From the NCBI RefSeq assembly GCF_016862375.1, contig NZ_BOMV01000102.1, forward strand, positions 1 through 64,000: a stretch of DNA of 64,000 nucleotides, read 5' to 3'. Below, in pieces: positions 15,956 through 24,817 of the stretch; within the stretch, counting starts at the first letter, position 1; every line of letters begins with the position of its first letter. The notes beneath the pieces are model-generated. The model was not told the DNA's origin. It did not search any database and saw nothing but the letters and a program-made list of their open reading frames with translations. Both the position numbers and the translations under genes were made by a program. The DNA comes from Paractinoplanes rishiriensis. Its GTDB lineage: Bacteria > Actinomycetota > Actinomycetes > Mycobacteriales > Micromonosporaceae.

Positions 15956-17053
15956 TTAACCGTTCGCCACCAGGCGGACGATCTCCTCAGCGTCGGCGAA
16001 ATCGTCGGTCTGACGGTTTTTCACGTACGCCATCGCCAGGCCGGCGGCCGGGTCCGCGTACCCGAACGAGCCGCCCCCGCCGCCGAAGCCGAACGTGCCG
16101 TCCGCGGGCGAGCCGCCGAGCCGGCCGAGGGCGAAGCCGAGGCACCAGGCCGCCTCGTTGCCGAAGATCTGGTCGGTGCCTTCGAACCGGTCGGCCAGCA
16201 CCGTGCGCATCGTCTCGGGGCGCAGCAGGCGCACCCCGCCGACCTCGCCGACCAGCGCCGCGTACATCCGGCTGACCGCGCGCGCGGTCATCTTGCCGGT
16301 GGCCGGGATGTCCGCGGCCAGCACGTCGGGCCGGTTGCCGAGCGCTGCGGAGGGCCACACCTCGAACGCGGCCGACCGGGCGATCGGCGAGTCCGGCGGC
16401 AGCGCCGGGGGCTGGTCGGAATCGGTCGCCGGGTCGTCCACCAGCCGGGCGAGCCGGTGCTGCTCGGCCGGCGGCACACTGAACCACAGCTCGCCGCGCA
16501 TCCCGATCGGCTCGGCGACCTCGGTGTGCACCAGCTCGCCGATCGGCGTGCCGGTGGCCCGGCGGCAGACCTCGCCGAGCAGATATCCGAACGTGTACGA
16601 GTGGTAGCCGGTCTGCGTGCCGGGCTCCCACCACAGCTCGCTGTCCGCGATCCGGCCGCAGATCAGGTCCCAGTCGCAGAGGTCCGCGGCGGTCGTCTCG
16701 GTGCCGATCCCGGGCACCCCGGCGGTGTGGTGCAGCACGTGGCGTACGGTCACCGCGTCTTTGCCCTTGATGCCGAACTCCGGCCACAGCGACGCAATCG
16801 TGGTGTCGTAGCCGAAAAGACCCCGCTCGACCAGCCGGTGCACGATCGTCGAGGTGATCGCCTTGCCCATCGACCAGGCGTAGAACGGCGTGCCGGCCCG
16901 CACCGGGCGGCCGGTCTCCGGGTCGGCCAGCCCGGCCACCGCGTCCACCACCAGCTCGCCGCCCCGGTACACGGCCACCTGCACGCCGGTTTCCCGGCCG
17001 TCAGCCACCTGGGCGTCTATCGCGTCCTGCACCGCCCGCTGCAGATCCGTCAT
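15956..17053 (-). CDS. Beta-lactamase-family serine hydrolase (esterase-like)
   Basis: A 365-residue serine hydrolase of the class C/EstB type. The nucleophile box is S61-M-G-K64 and the second motif Y150-H-S152, a Tyr-x-Ser form found in esterase-type members instead of Tyr-x-Asn. The Gly-rich G-F-G-G-G-G-G-S-F-G near the C-terminus stands for the third motif. No signal peptide is visible, so it is likely a cytoplasmic esterase or peptidase acting on small esters or amides. It is divergent from the sigma-factor gene at 17185 with about 130 bases between. Confidence 0.85.
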   Translation of the reverse strand: MTDLQRAVQDAIDAQVADGRETGVQVAVYRGGELVVDAVAGLADPETGRPVRAGTPFYAWSMGKAITSTIVHRLVERGLFGYDTTIASLWPEFGIKGKDAVTVRHVLHHTAGVPGIGTETTAADLCDWDLICGRIADSELWWEPGTQTGYHSYTFGYLLGEVCRRATGTPIGELVHTEVAEPIGMRGELWFSVPPAEQHRLARLVDDPATDSDQPPALPPDSPIARSAAFEVWPSAALGNRPDVLAADIPATGKMTARAVSRMYAALVGEVGGVRLLRPETMRTVLADRFEGTDQIFGNEAAWCLGFALGRLGGSPADGTFGFGGGGGSFGYADPAAGLAMAYVKNRQTDDFADAEEIVRLVANG

Positions 17054-17184
17054 CCGTGCTCCTCACTCACTACCATCGCCAGGACAGACCGGCGCCGTCG
17101 GAAAACGTATCGCGACCGGAGCGATGAGTTTCCGGCGCGGCCCCGGTCAATACCGGTATGCAGTGCTTAGAGGAGGTCCTGGCG

Positions 17185-18153
17185 GTGGACACCGAGTTCG
17201 TGGCGGCAGCCGATCCGTATCGGCGAGAGCTGCTGGCCCACTGCTACCGCATGCTCGGCTCGTTCTACGACGCCGAGGATCTGGTGCAGGAGACGTACGT
17301 GCGGGCGTGGCGCTCGTACGACCGGTTCGAGGGCCGGTCGTCGATGCGCACCTGGCTCCACAAGATCGCAACGAACGCGTGCCTCAACGCGCTCGAGAGC
17401 CGCAGCCGCCGGCCGCTGCCGGTCGGCTTGGGCGCGCCCAGCTCGGACCCGGCCGGCCCGCTGGACGAGCAGAAGGAGGTGCCCTGGCTCGAGCCGATCC
17501 CGGACAGCCTGCTGGACAACGACCCGGCGGCCGTGGTGACCGGCCGGGAGAGCATCCGGCTCGCGGTGGTGGCCGCGATGCAGTACCTGCCGGCCAAGCA
17601 GCGGGCCGTGCTGATCCTGCGCGACGTGCTGCAGTGGCCGGCCGCCGACGTGGCCGAGATGCTCGACCTGACCGTCGCGTCGGTGAACAGCGCTCTGCAG
17701 CGGGCCCGCGCCCAGCTGCAGCAGGCCACCGTGTCGGCCGAGGAGGTGACCGAGCCCAGCGAGGCGGACAAGCGCGAGCTGCTGGACCGGTTCGTGGCCG
17801 CGTTCGAGGCCAAGGACATCGCGGCCATGGTGCAGATCTTCACCAAGGACGCGGTCTGGGAGATGCCGCCGTTCGCCGGCTGGTACCAGGGCGGCGAGGA
17901 CATCTCGCGGCTGATCGACCTGAACTGCCCGGCGAAGGGCCCGGGCGACATGAAGCTGGTGCCGACCATGGCGAACGGCCAGTACGCGTTCGGCCTCTAC
18001 ATGCGCGACGGCGACACCTACTACCCGTTCAACCTGCCGGTCCTGACGCTGACCGCGGGCGGCGTGAGCCACGTGTCGGCGTTCTTCGACAAGCGGCTGT
18101 TCGGCACGTTCGGGCTGCCGGAGTCGATCCCAGTCCAGCCGGGGCCGTCCTGA
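17185..18153 (+). CDS. SigX5-type ECF sigma factor with SnoaL-like domain
   Basis: A 322-residue sigma factor. Region 2 reads L-L-A-H-C-Y-R-M-L-G...D-A-E-D-L-V-Q-E-T-Y-V-R-A-W and region 4 reads Y-L-P-A-K-Q-R-A-V-L-I-L-R-D-V...V-A-S-V-N-S-A-L-Q-R-A-R. After about residue 195 comes a SnoaL/NTF2-like domain (L-L-D-R-F-V-A-A-F-E-A-K-D...W-E-M-P-P), typical of sigma factors that have a fused regulatory domain and no anti-sigma gene. The GTG at 17185 has AGAGGAGG eight bases upstream. It overlaps the next start by one base (TGATG), so the two proteins are co-translated. Confidence 0.88.
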   Translation: MDTEFVAAADPYRRELLAHCYRMLGSFYDAEDLVQETYVRAWRSYDRFEGRSSMRTWLHKIATNACLNALESRSRRPLPVGLGAPSSDPAGPLDEQKEVPWLEPIPDSLLDNDPAAVVTGRESIRLAVVAAMQYLPAKQRAVLILRDVLQWPAADVAEMLDLTVASVNSALQRARAQLQQATVSAEEVTEPSEADKRELLDRFVAAFEAKDIAAMVQIFTKDAVWEMPPFAGWYQGGEDISRLIDLNCPAKGPGDMKLVPTMANGQYAFGLYMRDGDTYYPFNLPVLTLTAGGVSHVSAFFDKRLFGTFGLPESIPVQPGPS

Positions 18154-18728
18154 TGGACGCCGCCCTGCGGGCCGGGGTGTCCGTGCTGGAACGGGCGATC
18201 GCGTACGCCCTGGGCAGTCTCGCCCTGGTGACGCCCCTCCGGCTGGCCGGACCCACCCCGTGCGACCGCTGGGACCTGCACGAACTGCTGCTGCACCTGG
18301 CCGACTCGATGGCCGCGCTACAGGAGGCGGCCGAGAGCGGCGTCGTGGCGATCGACCCGGCCGACGAGCCGTCCGCCGTGATTCCGCTGGTCCGGGACCG
18401 GGCGGTGCGGCTGCTCGGGGCCTGGGCCAACGGACCGGCGGCCGGCAGCGTCCTGGTCGAGGAGGCGGAGCTGTCGGCACCGCTGGTGGCCGGGGCCGGC
18501 GCCCTCGAGGTGACCGTGCACGGCTGGGACGTGGCCCGGGCCTGTGGCGACGACCGGCCGATCCCTGCCGAGCTGGCCGACGAGCTGTTCGACCTCGCGG
18601 TGCTGATGGTGCGGCCTGGCGACCGGGTGGGCCGCTTCGCCCGGCCGGTCACCGTGCCGGGCGACGCTCCGCCGGACGCCAAGCTGCTGGCCTTCCTGGG
18701 GCGAAAGAGCCTCGGGCGTACGACCTAA
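18153..18728 (+). CDS. Mycothiol-dependent maleylpyruvate isomerase-like (DinB fold) protein
   Basis: A 191-residue protein whose C-D-R-W-D-L-H-E-L-L-L-H-L-A-D-S segment and later H-G-W-D-V-A-R-A match the DinB/MDMPI N-terminal domain (a His-rich metal site). Members are mycothiol-dependent or metal-binding enzymes in actinobacteria. Substrate unknown. Its ATG lies within the sigma-factor stop (TGATG), so it may be a stress-related enzyme co-expressed with that sigma factor. Its 3' end overlaps the convergent gene by four bases. Confidence 0.75.
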   Translation: MDAALRAGVSVLERAIAYALGSLALVTPLRLAGPTPCDRWDLHELLLHLADSMAALQEAAESGVVAIDPADEPSAVIPLVRDRAVRLLGAWANGPAAGSVLVEEAELSAPLVAGAGALEVTVHGWDVARACGDDRPIPAELADELFDLAVLMVRPGDRVGRFARPVTVPGDAPPDAKLLAFLGRKSLGRTT

Positions 18729-19807
18729 ATCGTGCGCAGGTCGAGCGCGTGCCGGACGAACGACTCCTGGGTGCCGGTGGTCCACCACAGCACCCCGGCG
18801 TGGAACTCCACCCCGCTGGCGTCCGGGCTGATCTCGACGGTGCGGCGGGTGGCGATCTCGTAGAGCAGGATCTGCGCGTTGCCGGTCAGCGTCGCGTTCG
18901 CGTCGACCTTGGCGTAGACCTCGAACCGGTCCATGATCGCGATGTCCGGGATCTGGGTCTCCACCTCGCCGGTGGCCACCTCGCGGCGTTCCGAGCCGTC
19001 CGGGTGCATGAGCTCGATCCGCGGGAAGCCGTCGTCGTCGAACGAGACCACCCGGCACCAGGTGGGGCTGCAGTTGGTGACCGACCGGTCCGGAGCGGCG
19101 ATCCGCACGTCCTGCCGGGTGCTGAGGTTGCGCAGCGTGGTGGCGCCCGACGCGGCGGCCACGCCGTCGACCAGCCAGGGCCACGCGGACAGCTGCCAGG
19201 TGCCGGGCTCGGTGCGCACCGCGACCGGGCCGCCGGTCAGCGCCACCGACCGGATCTCGGTGCCGCCGCCCGGCGCGTCGCCGGCCCAGTGCACCCGGCC
19301 CTCGGCGATCACCAGGTCGTACTGGGACTGGTAGAAGCGGGCCACGCCGGTGTCCGCGGTGAGCTGCCGCGGGGCGGCCTTCCCGGCCAGGTCGGCGGTC
19401 CAGACCCGCATGGCGTCGGCCGCGTTCTCGACCCAGGCCAGCGTCGTGCCCTGGGACGCCACGGCGGCCACCGACGGGTTGCCGGCCGTCGGCAGGCGCC
19501 GCAACTCGCGCAGCGCGCCGCCACCCTGCCGCACCACCAGCCGGAGGAATTTGCCGTCCGGGGTGGGTGCGGTGCCGATCGCGGTGCGGGCGTCGGCGAA
19601 CGTCTCGGGGGTGAACGCGGTGCCGTCCGGCAGGTCTGCCGGCAGCACGGTCCGGCGCGCCGCGGGCCAGACCAGGGCGGCCGCCTGCGGGCCGGGCGGC
19701 TCAGGCTGGGGCGGCGGGGTGAACAGCAGCACGCCGGCGGCGGCCAGCGCGGTGGCCAGGCCGGCGGCGCGGGCGAGCCCGCCCGCCGCGCGGAGACGGT
19801 CGATCAT
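18725..19807 (-). CDS. Membrane-anchored or secreted beta-propeller-like protein
   Basis: A 360-residue protein: a short basic N-terminus, a hydrophobic segment at about residues 10-30 (G-L-A-T-A-L-A-A-A-G-V-L-L-F) that serves as signal anchor, then an exported domain of repeating beta-strand/Asp-Gly units such as S-F-D-D-D-G-F-P-R-I-E-L-M-H-P-D-G-S-E-R, reminiscent of TolB/WD40-like propellers. There is a likely disulfide pair (N-C-S-P-T-W-C). No enzymatic motif is seen. Function unknown. Confidence 0.6.
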   Translation of the reverse strand: MIDRLRAAGGLARAAGLATALAAAGVLLFTPPPQPEPPGPQAAALVWPAARRTVLPADLPDGTAFTPETFADARTAIGTAPTPDGKFLRLVVRQGGGALRELRRLPTAGNPSVAAVASQGTTLAWVENAADAMRVWTADLAGKAAPRQLTADTGVARFYQSQYDLVIAEGRVHWAGDAPGGGTEIRSVALTGGPVAVRTEPGTWQLSAWPWLVDGVAAASGATTLRNLSTRQDVRIAAPDRSVTNCSPTWCRVVSFDDDGFPRIELMHPDGSERREVATGEVETQIPDIAIMDRFEVYAKVDANATLTGNAQILLYEIATRRTVEISPDASGVEFHAGVLWWTTGTQESFVRHALDLRTI

Positions 19808-19901
19808 CGGGTTGGATGGTAGCGCGGTGACCTCGACTACACTGCGTTGCCGGATCGGGGCGAGCGGTTATGGTGGAAGGGATGCCGCCACCGCGGCCAT
19901 C

Positions 19902-19942
19902 CCGGACGAGAGCGCGTCGTACCCGGCCTGAAAAGACGACCG
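19902..19942 (+). ncRNA. Guanidine-III riboswitch (ykkC-III/mini pseudoknot type)
   Basis: The leader of the SMR exporter contains CCGGACGAG, then C-GTACCCGG about ten bases later, then an A-rich linker and GACGAC. CCGGACGAG/GTACCCGG and the GACG that pairs back to CGTC are the conserved parts of guanidine-III aptamers, a compact pseudoknot class known from actinobacteria. The distance to the exporter start (about 22 bases) suits control of ribosome access: guanidinium binding would switch translation on. The match is judged by eye. Confidence 0.8.
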
Positions 19943-19964
19943 TACGAAGGTGGTGCGGTCGACC

Positions 19965-20279
19965 ATGACCTGGTGTGTTCTCGTCGTCTCCGGCCTGCTC
20001 GAGTCGGTCTGGGCGCTGGCCCTCGGCAGATCCGCAGGCTTCACCCGGCTCGTCCCCTCGCTGATTTTCGTGGCCGCCCTGGCGCTCAGCATGGCCGGGC
20101 TCGGTTACGCACTGCGCACGCTGCCGGTCGGCACCGCGTACGCGGTGTGGGTCGGCATCGGCGTCACCGGCACCGCGGTGGCCGGGATCCTCTTCTACGG
20201 CGAGGGCGCGAGCCTGCCCCGCCTGATCTCGTTGTTGCTGGTGGTCGCGGGTGTGATCGGTCTCAAGCTGTTCCACTGA
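19965..20279 (+). CDS. gdx: SMR-family guanidinium exporter (Gdx/SugE type)
   Basis: A 104-residue four-helix small multidrug resistance protein. With the ATG at 19965, the essential glutamate is Glu13 in S-G-L-L-E-S-V-W-A, exactly the Gdx numbering; the G-T-A-Y-A-V-W-V-G-I-G-V-T-G-T-A loop is also typical. Gdx proteins are dual-topology dimers that swap guanidinium for protons. The guanidine-III aptamer directly upstream strongly supports guanidinium as substrate over quaternary ammonium drugs. A GTG at 19950 is an alternative start. The gene is single, which fits a homodimer. Confidence 0.9.
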   Translation: MTWCVLVVSGLLESVWALALGRSAGFTRLVPSLIFVAALALSMAGLGYALRTLPVGTAYAVWVGIGVTGTAVAGILFYGEGASLPRLISLLLVVAGVIGLKLFH

Positions 20280-20349
20280 CCTGAGAGTTTGCGTCCATTT
20301 GCGAGTGTCTATCGGGAGCCGGGAAATTCCCGGCACGGGGAGGCACCGC

Positions 20350-23300
20350 ATGCAACGACTACGATTGCCCGCACTGGCGATCGCCGTCACCGTCGTCCTC
20401 AGTGGGCTCCAGGCGCCGGCCGCGGCCGCGCCGCCCGCCGCGCTCGCCGGCAAGCCGGTGAATTCGACGACGGTCACGCTGATCACCGGTGACCGGGTGA
20501 CGATCCAGGGCACGAACGCCGCCGTCCGGCCGGGACCCGGCCGGGCGAAGGTTCCGTTCCTGAGCCAGACCGTCGAGGGGCACCGGCTGGTGATCCCGCA
20601 CGACGCGCTGGCCCTGATCCGCGACGGCCGCCTCGACCGGCGGCTGTTCGACGTGACCGAGCTGATCAAGCTGGGCGCCACCAGGACCCTGCCGCTGCTG
20701 GTCACCTACCCGAAGGGCGGCGCACCGGCCGCGCGGACCGCGGTCGCCGCCGGCGACGCGAAGGTGACCCGGGACATCCCGGCGCTCGGCACCCTGGCGG
20801 TCAAGGCGAACGCCGAGGGACGCAAGTCGGTCTGGGCCGCGCTCACCGCCGGGAGCGCGAACGCGCGTACCCTGCGCGCCGGCGTGCAGAAGGTCTGGCT
20901 GGACGGCAAGCGCAAGGTCAACCTCGACCACAGCGTGCCGCAGATCGGCGCGCCCGCGGCGTGGCAGGCCGGCTTCGACGGCACCGGCGTGACCGTGGCG
21001 GTGCTCGACACGGGCATCGACGCGACCCACCCGGACCTGGCCGGGCAGATCGCCGCGTCGGAGAACTTCACCACCACGGCGACCGCGGACGACGAGGTGG
21101 GCCACGGCACCCATGTGGCCTCGACCATTGCCGGCACCGGCGCCGCGTCGGGCGGCCGCTACAAGGGCGTCGCGCCCGGCGCCAAGCTGCTCAACGGCAA
21201 GGTCTGCGAGACCGAGTGGTGCGAGGACTCGGCGATCCTGGCCGGCATGGCCTGGGCGGCCGAGAACGCCAAGGTGGTCAACATGAGCCTCGGCGGCACC
21301 GACACCCCCGAGATCGACCCGCTCGAGCAGGCCGTGACCGACCTGACCGCGCAGCACGACACGCTGTTCGTGATCGCGGCCGGCAACGCCGGCGGCGCCG
21401 GCACGGTTGGCTCGCCGTCGACCGCGGACGCCGCGCTCTCGGTCGGCGCGGTCGACCGGGACAACCAGCTGGCGCCGTTCTCCAGCCGGGGCCCGCGCGC
21501 CGGTGACAGCGCGGTCAAGCCGGAGATCACCGCTCCCGGCGTGGACATCGTGGCCGCCAAGGCCGCGAACGGCTTCATCGGCGACCCGGCGCCGGTCGAG
21601 GGCTACACCAGCCTCTCCGGCACCTCGATGGCGACCCCGCACGCGGCCGGTGCCGCCGCCATCCTCACCCAGCAGCGCCCGGCCTGGTCGGCCAAGCTGC
21701 GCAAGAACACGCTGATCGCGTCGGCCCAGCCGACCGCGGACGTCAACGCGTTCGACCAGGGCGCCGGCCGGGTCGACCTGGCCCGGGGCATCACCCAGAC
21801 GGTCAGCACCGACGAGGGTGTGCTGAGCTTCGGGCTGCAGGCCTGGCCGCACGACGACGACCAGCCGGTCACCCGGACCGTCACATACCGCAACTCGGGT
21901 ACCGCGGCGGTCGCCCTCACGCTGGCCGCGCCGGGTGCGCCGTTCACGGTGGCGGACACCTCGCTCACCGTGCCGGCCGGCGGCACCGCCAGCACCACGG
22001 TCACCGCGGACACCCGCGGCGACGCCCAGCCGGACAAGCCGCTGGGCGGCTTCCTCACGGCCACCGCGGCCGGTGGCGTCCGGGTGGAGACCCCGCTCGG
22101 CGTCAACAAGGAGGAGGAGAGCTACGACGTGGCCGTCGAGGTCCTCAACCGGGACGGCTCACCGAGCACCGACCACCTGACGGTGCTCTTCAACCTCGAC
22201 GACTTCCGCTTCTACGAGGTGTTCGGCGAAGCCGGCGGCGACGGCACCGCGAAGCTGCGGCTGCCCAAGGGCCGGTACGGCATGTTCGCCTGGATCTTCG
22301 TGGGCGAGGACGACGCGACCATGCTGACCGACACCGAGTTCGTGGTCGACGAGGCCGGCACGCTGTCGGTGGACGGCCGCAAGGCCCGCCCGGTCCGGGT
22401 GACGCCGCCGCAGGCCGGTGCCGCCACCACGCTGGCCGCGGTCACCGGCGACTGGATCATGCCGGAGAGCGGCCTCAGCGCCAGCCTGGTGATGGACCGC
22501 TTCGAGACGCTGTACGCGGCCTCGCTGTCGGCCACCGAGCGGGACTACTTCACGGCCACGGTGAACGGCTCGTTCGCCCGGCAGAACGCCGACAAGACGT
22601 TCACGAACAGCCCGTACACCTACGACCTGGCGTACTTCAAGCCGGGCCGGATGTTCGACGGACTGACCAAGGCGCCGAAGAAGTCCGACCTCGCGGCGAT
22701 CCAGTCGTCGTTCGCCACCGAGGCGACCGGCGTGGTGGGCGCCAAGGGCAACCTGGCCCAGTACGCCGAGAACAGCGGCGGCTGGTCGGTGTTCCTGGAG
22801 TTCGGCCTGCCGTTCCGCCGCACCGAGTACGTGAACCCCGGGGCCCTCTGGACCGGGGACTTCGTGCAGCAGATCCCGCCGGCCGACGAGGACAGCTACC
22901 CCGAGTTCGTCAGCGAGTCGATGTCCGGCGCGCAGACGTACCGGGCCGGGCGCACGTACCAGCAGGAGTGGAACCGGGCGGTCTTCGGCCCGTCGGTCAA
23001 CCACCCGCCGTTCGAGGCGCTCTGGGTGACCCGCCAGGGCGACCTGATGATCGCCAGCGTGCCGCTGTTCGGTGAGGGCACCGGCAACCCGGGCTGGTCG
23101 TCGACCGAGGAGCAGACCACGACGCTGTACCGGGGCAGCACCAAGGTCGGCGAGGGCACCGAGTACACCGACCTGCCGCCGGGCGCGGCCACCTACCGGC
23201 TCGAGTCGGTGGCCAGGCGCGGCGCGCCGCACACCCTCTCGACCGAGGTGCGCGGCGAGTGGACGTTCCGCTCGGGGCACGTCGAGGGCGAGGCCTTCAA

Positions 23301-23625
23301 GCGCCTGCCGCTGTCCACGGTGCGGTTCAGCCCGCACCTGGACCAGCACAACACGGCACCTGCCGGCCGGTCGTTCGACATCCCGGTGACGGTCGACCAG
23401 CAGGCCGGCTCGACCGCCGGGACGGCGCGCAACGTCCGCGTCGACGTCTCGTACGACGACGGCAAGACCTGGCAGAAGGCCGGGCTGCGCGGCAAGGGTG
23501 ACCACCGGATCGCCACGGTCCGGCACCCGCAAGGTGCGCAGTTCGTCTCGCTGCGGGTGACCGTCGACGACAGCCGGGGCAACAAGGTGGCCCAGACGGT
23601 GATCCGGGCGTACGCGCTCCGCTGA
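20350..23625 (+). CDS. Secreted subtilisin-family (S8) serine protease
   Basis: A 1091-residue exported protease. A Sec signal peptide covers about residues 1-27 (ending A-P-A-A-A-A), followed by a propeptide. The catalytic triad is Asp220 (A-V-L-D-T-G-I-D), His252 (G-H-G-T-H-V-A) and Ser426 (S-G-T-S-M-A-T-P-H), with the oxyanion region A-A-G-N-A-G-G. About 600 residues of beta-rich C-terminal domains follow, without LPxTG or transmembrane anchor, so the protein is released. The ATG at 20350 has GGGGAGG upstream and puts the signal peptide at the N-terminus. It likely degrades extracellular protein. A strong terminator follows. Confidence 0.93.
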   Translation: MQRLRLPALAIAVTVVLSGLQAPAAAAPPAALAGKPVNSTTVTLITGDRVTIQGTNAAVRPGPGRAKVPFLSQTVEGHRLVIPHDALALIRDGRLDRRLFDVTELIKLGATRTLPLLVTYPKGGAPAARTAVAAGDAKVTRDIPALGTLAVKANAEGRKSVWAALTAGSANARTLRAGVQKVWLDGKRKVNLDHSVPQIGAPAAWQAGFDGTGVTVAVLDTGIDATHPDLAGQIAASENFTTTATADDEVGHGTHVASTIAGTGAASGGRYKGVAPGAKLLNGKVCETEWCEDSAILAGMAWAAENAKVVNMSLGGTDTPEIDPLEQAVTDLTAQHDTLFVIAAGNAGGAGTVGSPSTADAALSVGAVDRDNQLAPFSSRGPRAGDSAVKPEITAPGVDIVAAKAANGFIGDPAPVEGYTSLSGTSMATPHAAGAAAILTQQRPAWSAKLRKNTLIASAQPTADVNAFDQGAGRVDLARGITQTVSTDEGVLSFGLQAWPHDDDQPVTRTVTYRNSGTAAVALTLAAPGAPFTVADTSLTVPAGGTASTTVTADTRGDAQPDKPLGGFLTATAAGGVRVETPLGVNKEEESYDVAVEVLNRDGSPSTDHLTVLFNLDDFRFYEVFGEAGGDGTAKLRLPKGRYGMFAWIFVGEDDATMLTDTEFVVDEAGTLSVDGRKARPVRVTPPQAGAATTLAAVTGDWIMPESGLSASLVMDRFETLYAASLSATERDYFTATVNGSFARQNADKTFTNSPYTYDLAYFKPGRMFDGLTKAPKKSDLAAIQSSFATEATGVVGAKGNLAQYAENSGGWSVFLEFGLPFRRTEYVNPGALWTGDFVQQIPPADEDSYPEFVSESMSGAQTYRAGRTYQQEWNRAVFGPSVNHPPFEALWVTRQGDLMIASVPLFGEGTGNPGWSSTEEQTTTLYRGSTKVGEGTEYTDLPPGAATYRLESVARRGAPHTLSTEVRGEWTFRSGHVEGEAFKRLPLSTVRFSPHLDQHNTAPAGRSFDIPVTVDQQAGSTAGTARNVRVDVSYDDGKTWQKAGLRGKGDHRIATVRHPQGAQFVSLRVTVDDSRGNKVAQTVIRAYALR

Positions 23626-23640
23626 TCCGCGAGGGATGAA

Positions 23641-23679
23641 CAGATCGGCACGGCCGGGTCGTACGGCCGTGCCGATCTG
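23641..23679. terminator. Strong hairpin terminator after the protease gene
   Basis: A perfect 16-bp inverted repeat (CAGATCGGCACGGCCG and its complement) with a seven-base loop, 15 bases after the protease stop. It should end the protease message before the acyltransferase gene at 23729. Confidence 0.8.
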
Positions 23680-23728
23680 ACCGTTCGGAGCAGGGCGCCG
23701 GACCCGCCCGCCATTACTGTGGGTAACC

Positions 23729-24817
23729 ATGCAACCCGATCGCGACCGGTATTTCGATACTCTCCGAGCGGTCGCCATCGTCCGCGTGATCCTCTTCCAC
23801 GCGTTCCCGTTCGCGGCACTGGAACTGATCTTCCCGTCCATGGGCGTGATGTTCGCGCTGGGCGGCTCGCTGATGGTCAGGTCGCTGGACCGCAACGCGC
23901 CGCGCGCGGTGGTCAACCGGATCCGGCGGCTGCTGCCGGCACTGTGGGTGATGGCGCTGATCCTGGTGCCGGTCATGCTGCACCACGGCTGGTCGGACCG
24001 GCCGTCCTGGCCCAGGCTGCTGCTCTGGATCATCCCGATCGCCGACCCGCCGGCCAGCGAGTTCGGCTGGTCCGCGGCGGGCGTGCTCTGGTATCTGGTC
24101 ACCTATCTCTGGCTGGTGCTGCTGTCGCCGCTGCTGCTGCGCCTGTACCGCCGCTGGAACCTGCCGACCGTGCTGCTGCCGCTGTTCGGGCTGCTGCTGC
24201 TCACCGCGTACCCGGCCACGTTCGGCGACACCGCCGGCTGGGTCGTGCAGAACGTGCTCGCGTACGGCACCTGCTGGGTTCTGGGCATGGCCCACCGCGA
24301 GGGTGACCTCGCCAAGCTCAAGCCGGCGCTGGTGATCGGCATCGCGCTGGCCTGCGTGACCGGCGGGCTGGGCTGGGCGTACACCCATCCGGGCGAGAAC
24401 GGCGTCGACCTGACCGGGCTGCCGGTGGCGTACGCGATCTACTCCATCGGTTTCGTGCTGGCGCTGCTGCGCTGGTCGCCGAGCATGGCCTGGCTGGGCC
24501 GGGTACGCCCGGTGGACGGCTTCGTCTCGATGGTCAACAACCGGGCGGTGACCGTCTACCTCTGGCACAACGTGGCGATCACCTTCGCGGTGGCGCTGTT
24601 CGACCCGCTCAAGCTGTGGCGCATCCCGACCCAGGGCCTGGAGTACCTGGCCGACTTCTCGCTGGCCATGGCGGCACTCGCGGTCGCCGTGCTGGCCCTC
24701 GGCTGGGTCGAGGACCTGGCCGCCCGGCGCCGGCCGCGGATCTCACCGTTCGTGAAACGGGTCGGGTATCCGCCGGCGCGGGGCCGGGCGTCGGTGCCGG
24801 TTACCGCCGCCGGCTGA
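23729..24817 (+). CDS. Acyltransferase-3 family membrane protein
   Basis: A 362-residue integral membrane protein with about ten hydrophobic helices. The N-terminal R-D-R-Y-F-D-T-L-R-A-V-A-I-V-R-V-I-L-F-H matches the acyltransferase-3 (OafA/WecH) family, where the D-x-L-R and His of the first helix are hallmarks. Family members transfer acetyl or other acyl groups to exported sugars or lipids. Another conserved spot is W-Y-L-V-T-Y-L-W-L-V. The gene is flanked by a terminator upstream and overlaps the convergent glycosidase gene by 17 bases. Confidence 0.85.
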   Translation: MQPDRDRYFDTLRAVAIVRVILFHAFPFAALELIFPSMGVMFALGGSLMVRSLDRNAPRAVVNRIRRLLPALWVMALILVPVMLHHGWSDRPSWPRLLLWIIPIADPPASEFGWSAAGVLWYLVTYLWLVLLSPLLLRLYRRWNLPTVLLPLFGLLLLTAYPATFGDTAGWVVQNVLAYGTCWVLGMAHREGDLAKLKPALVIGIALACVTGGLGWAYTHPGENGVDLTGLPVAYAIYSIGFVLALLRWSPSMAWLGRVRPVDGFVSMVNNRAVTVYLWHNVAITFAVALFDPLKLWRIPTQGLEYLADFSLAMAALAVAVLALGWVEDLAARRRPRISPFVKRVGYPPARGRASVPVTAAG

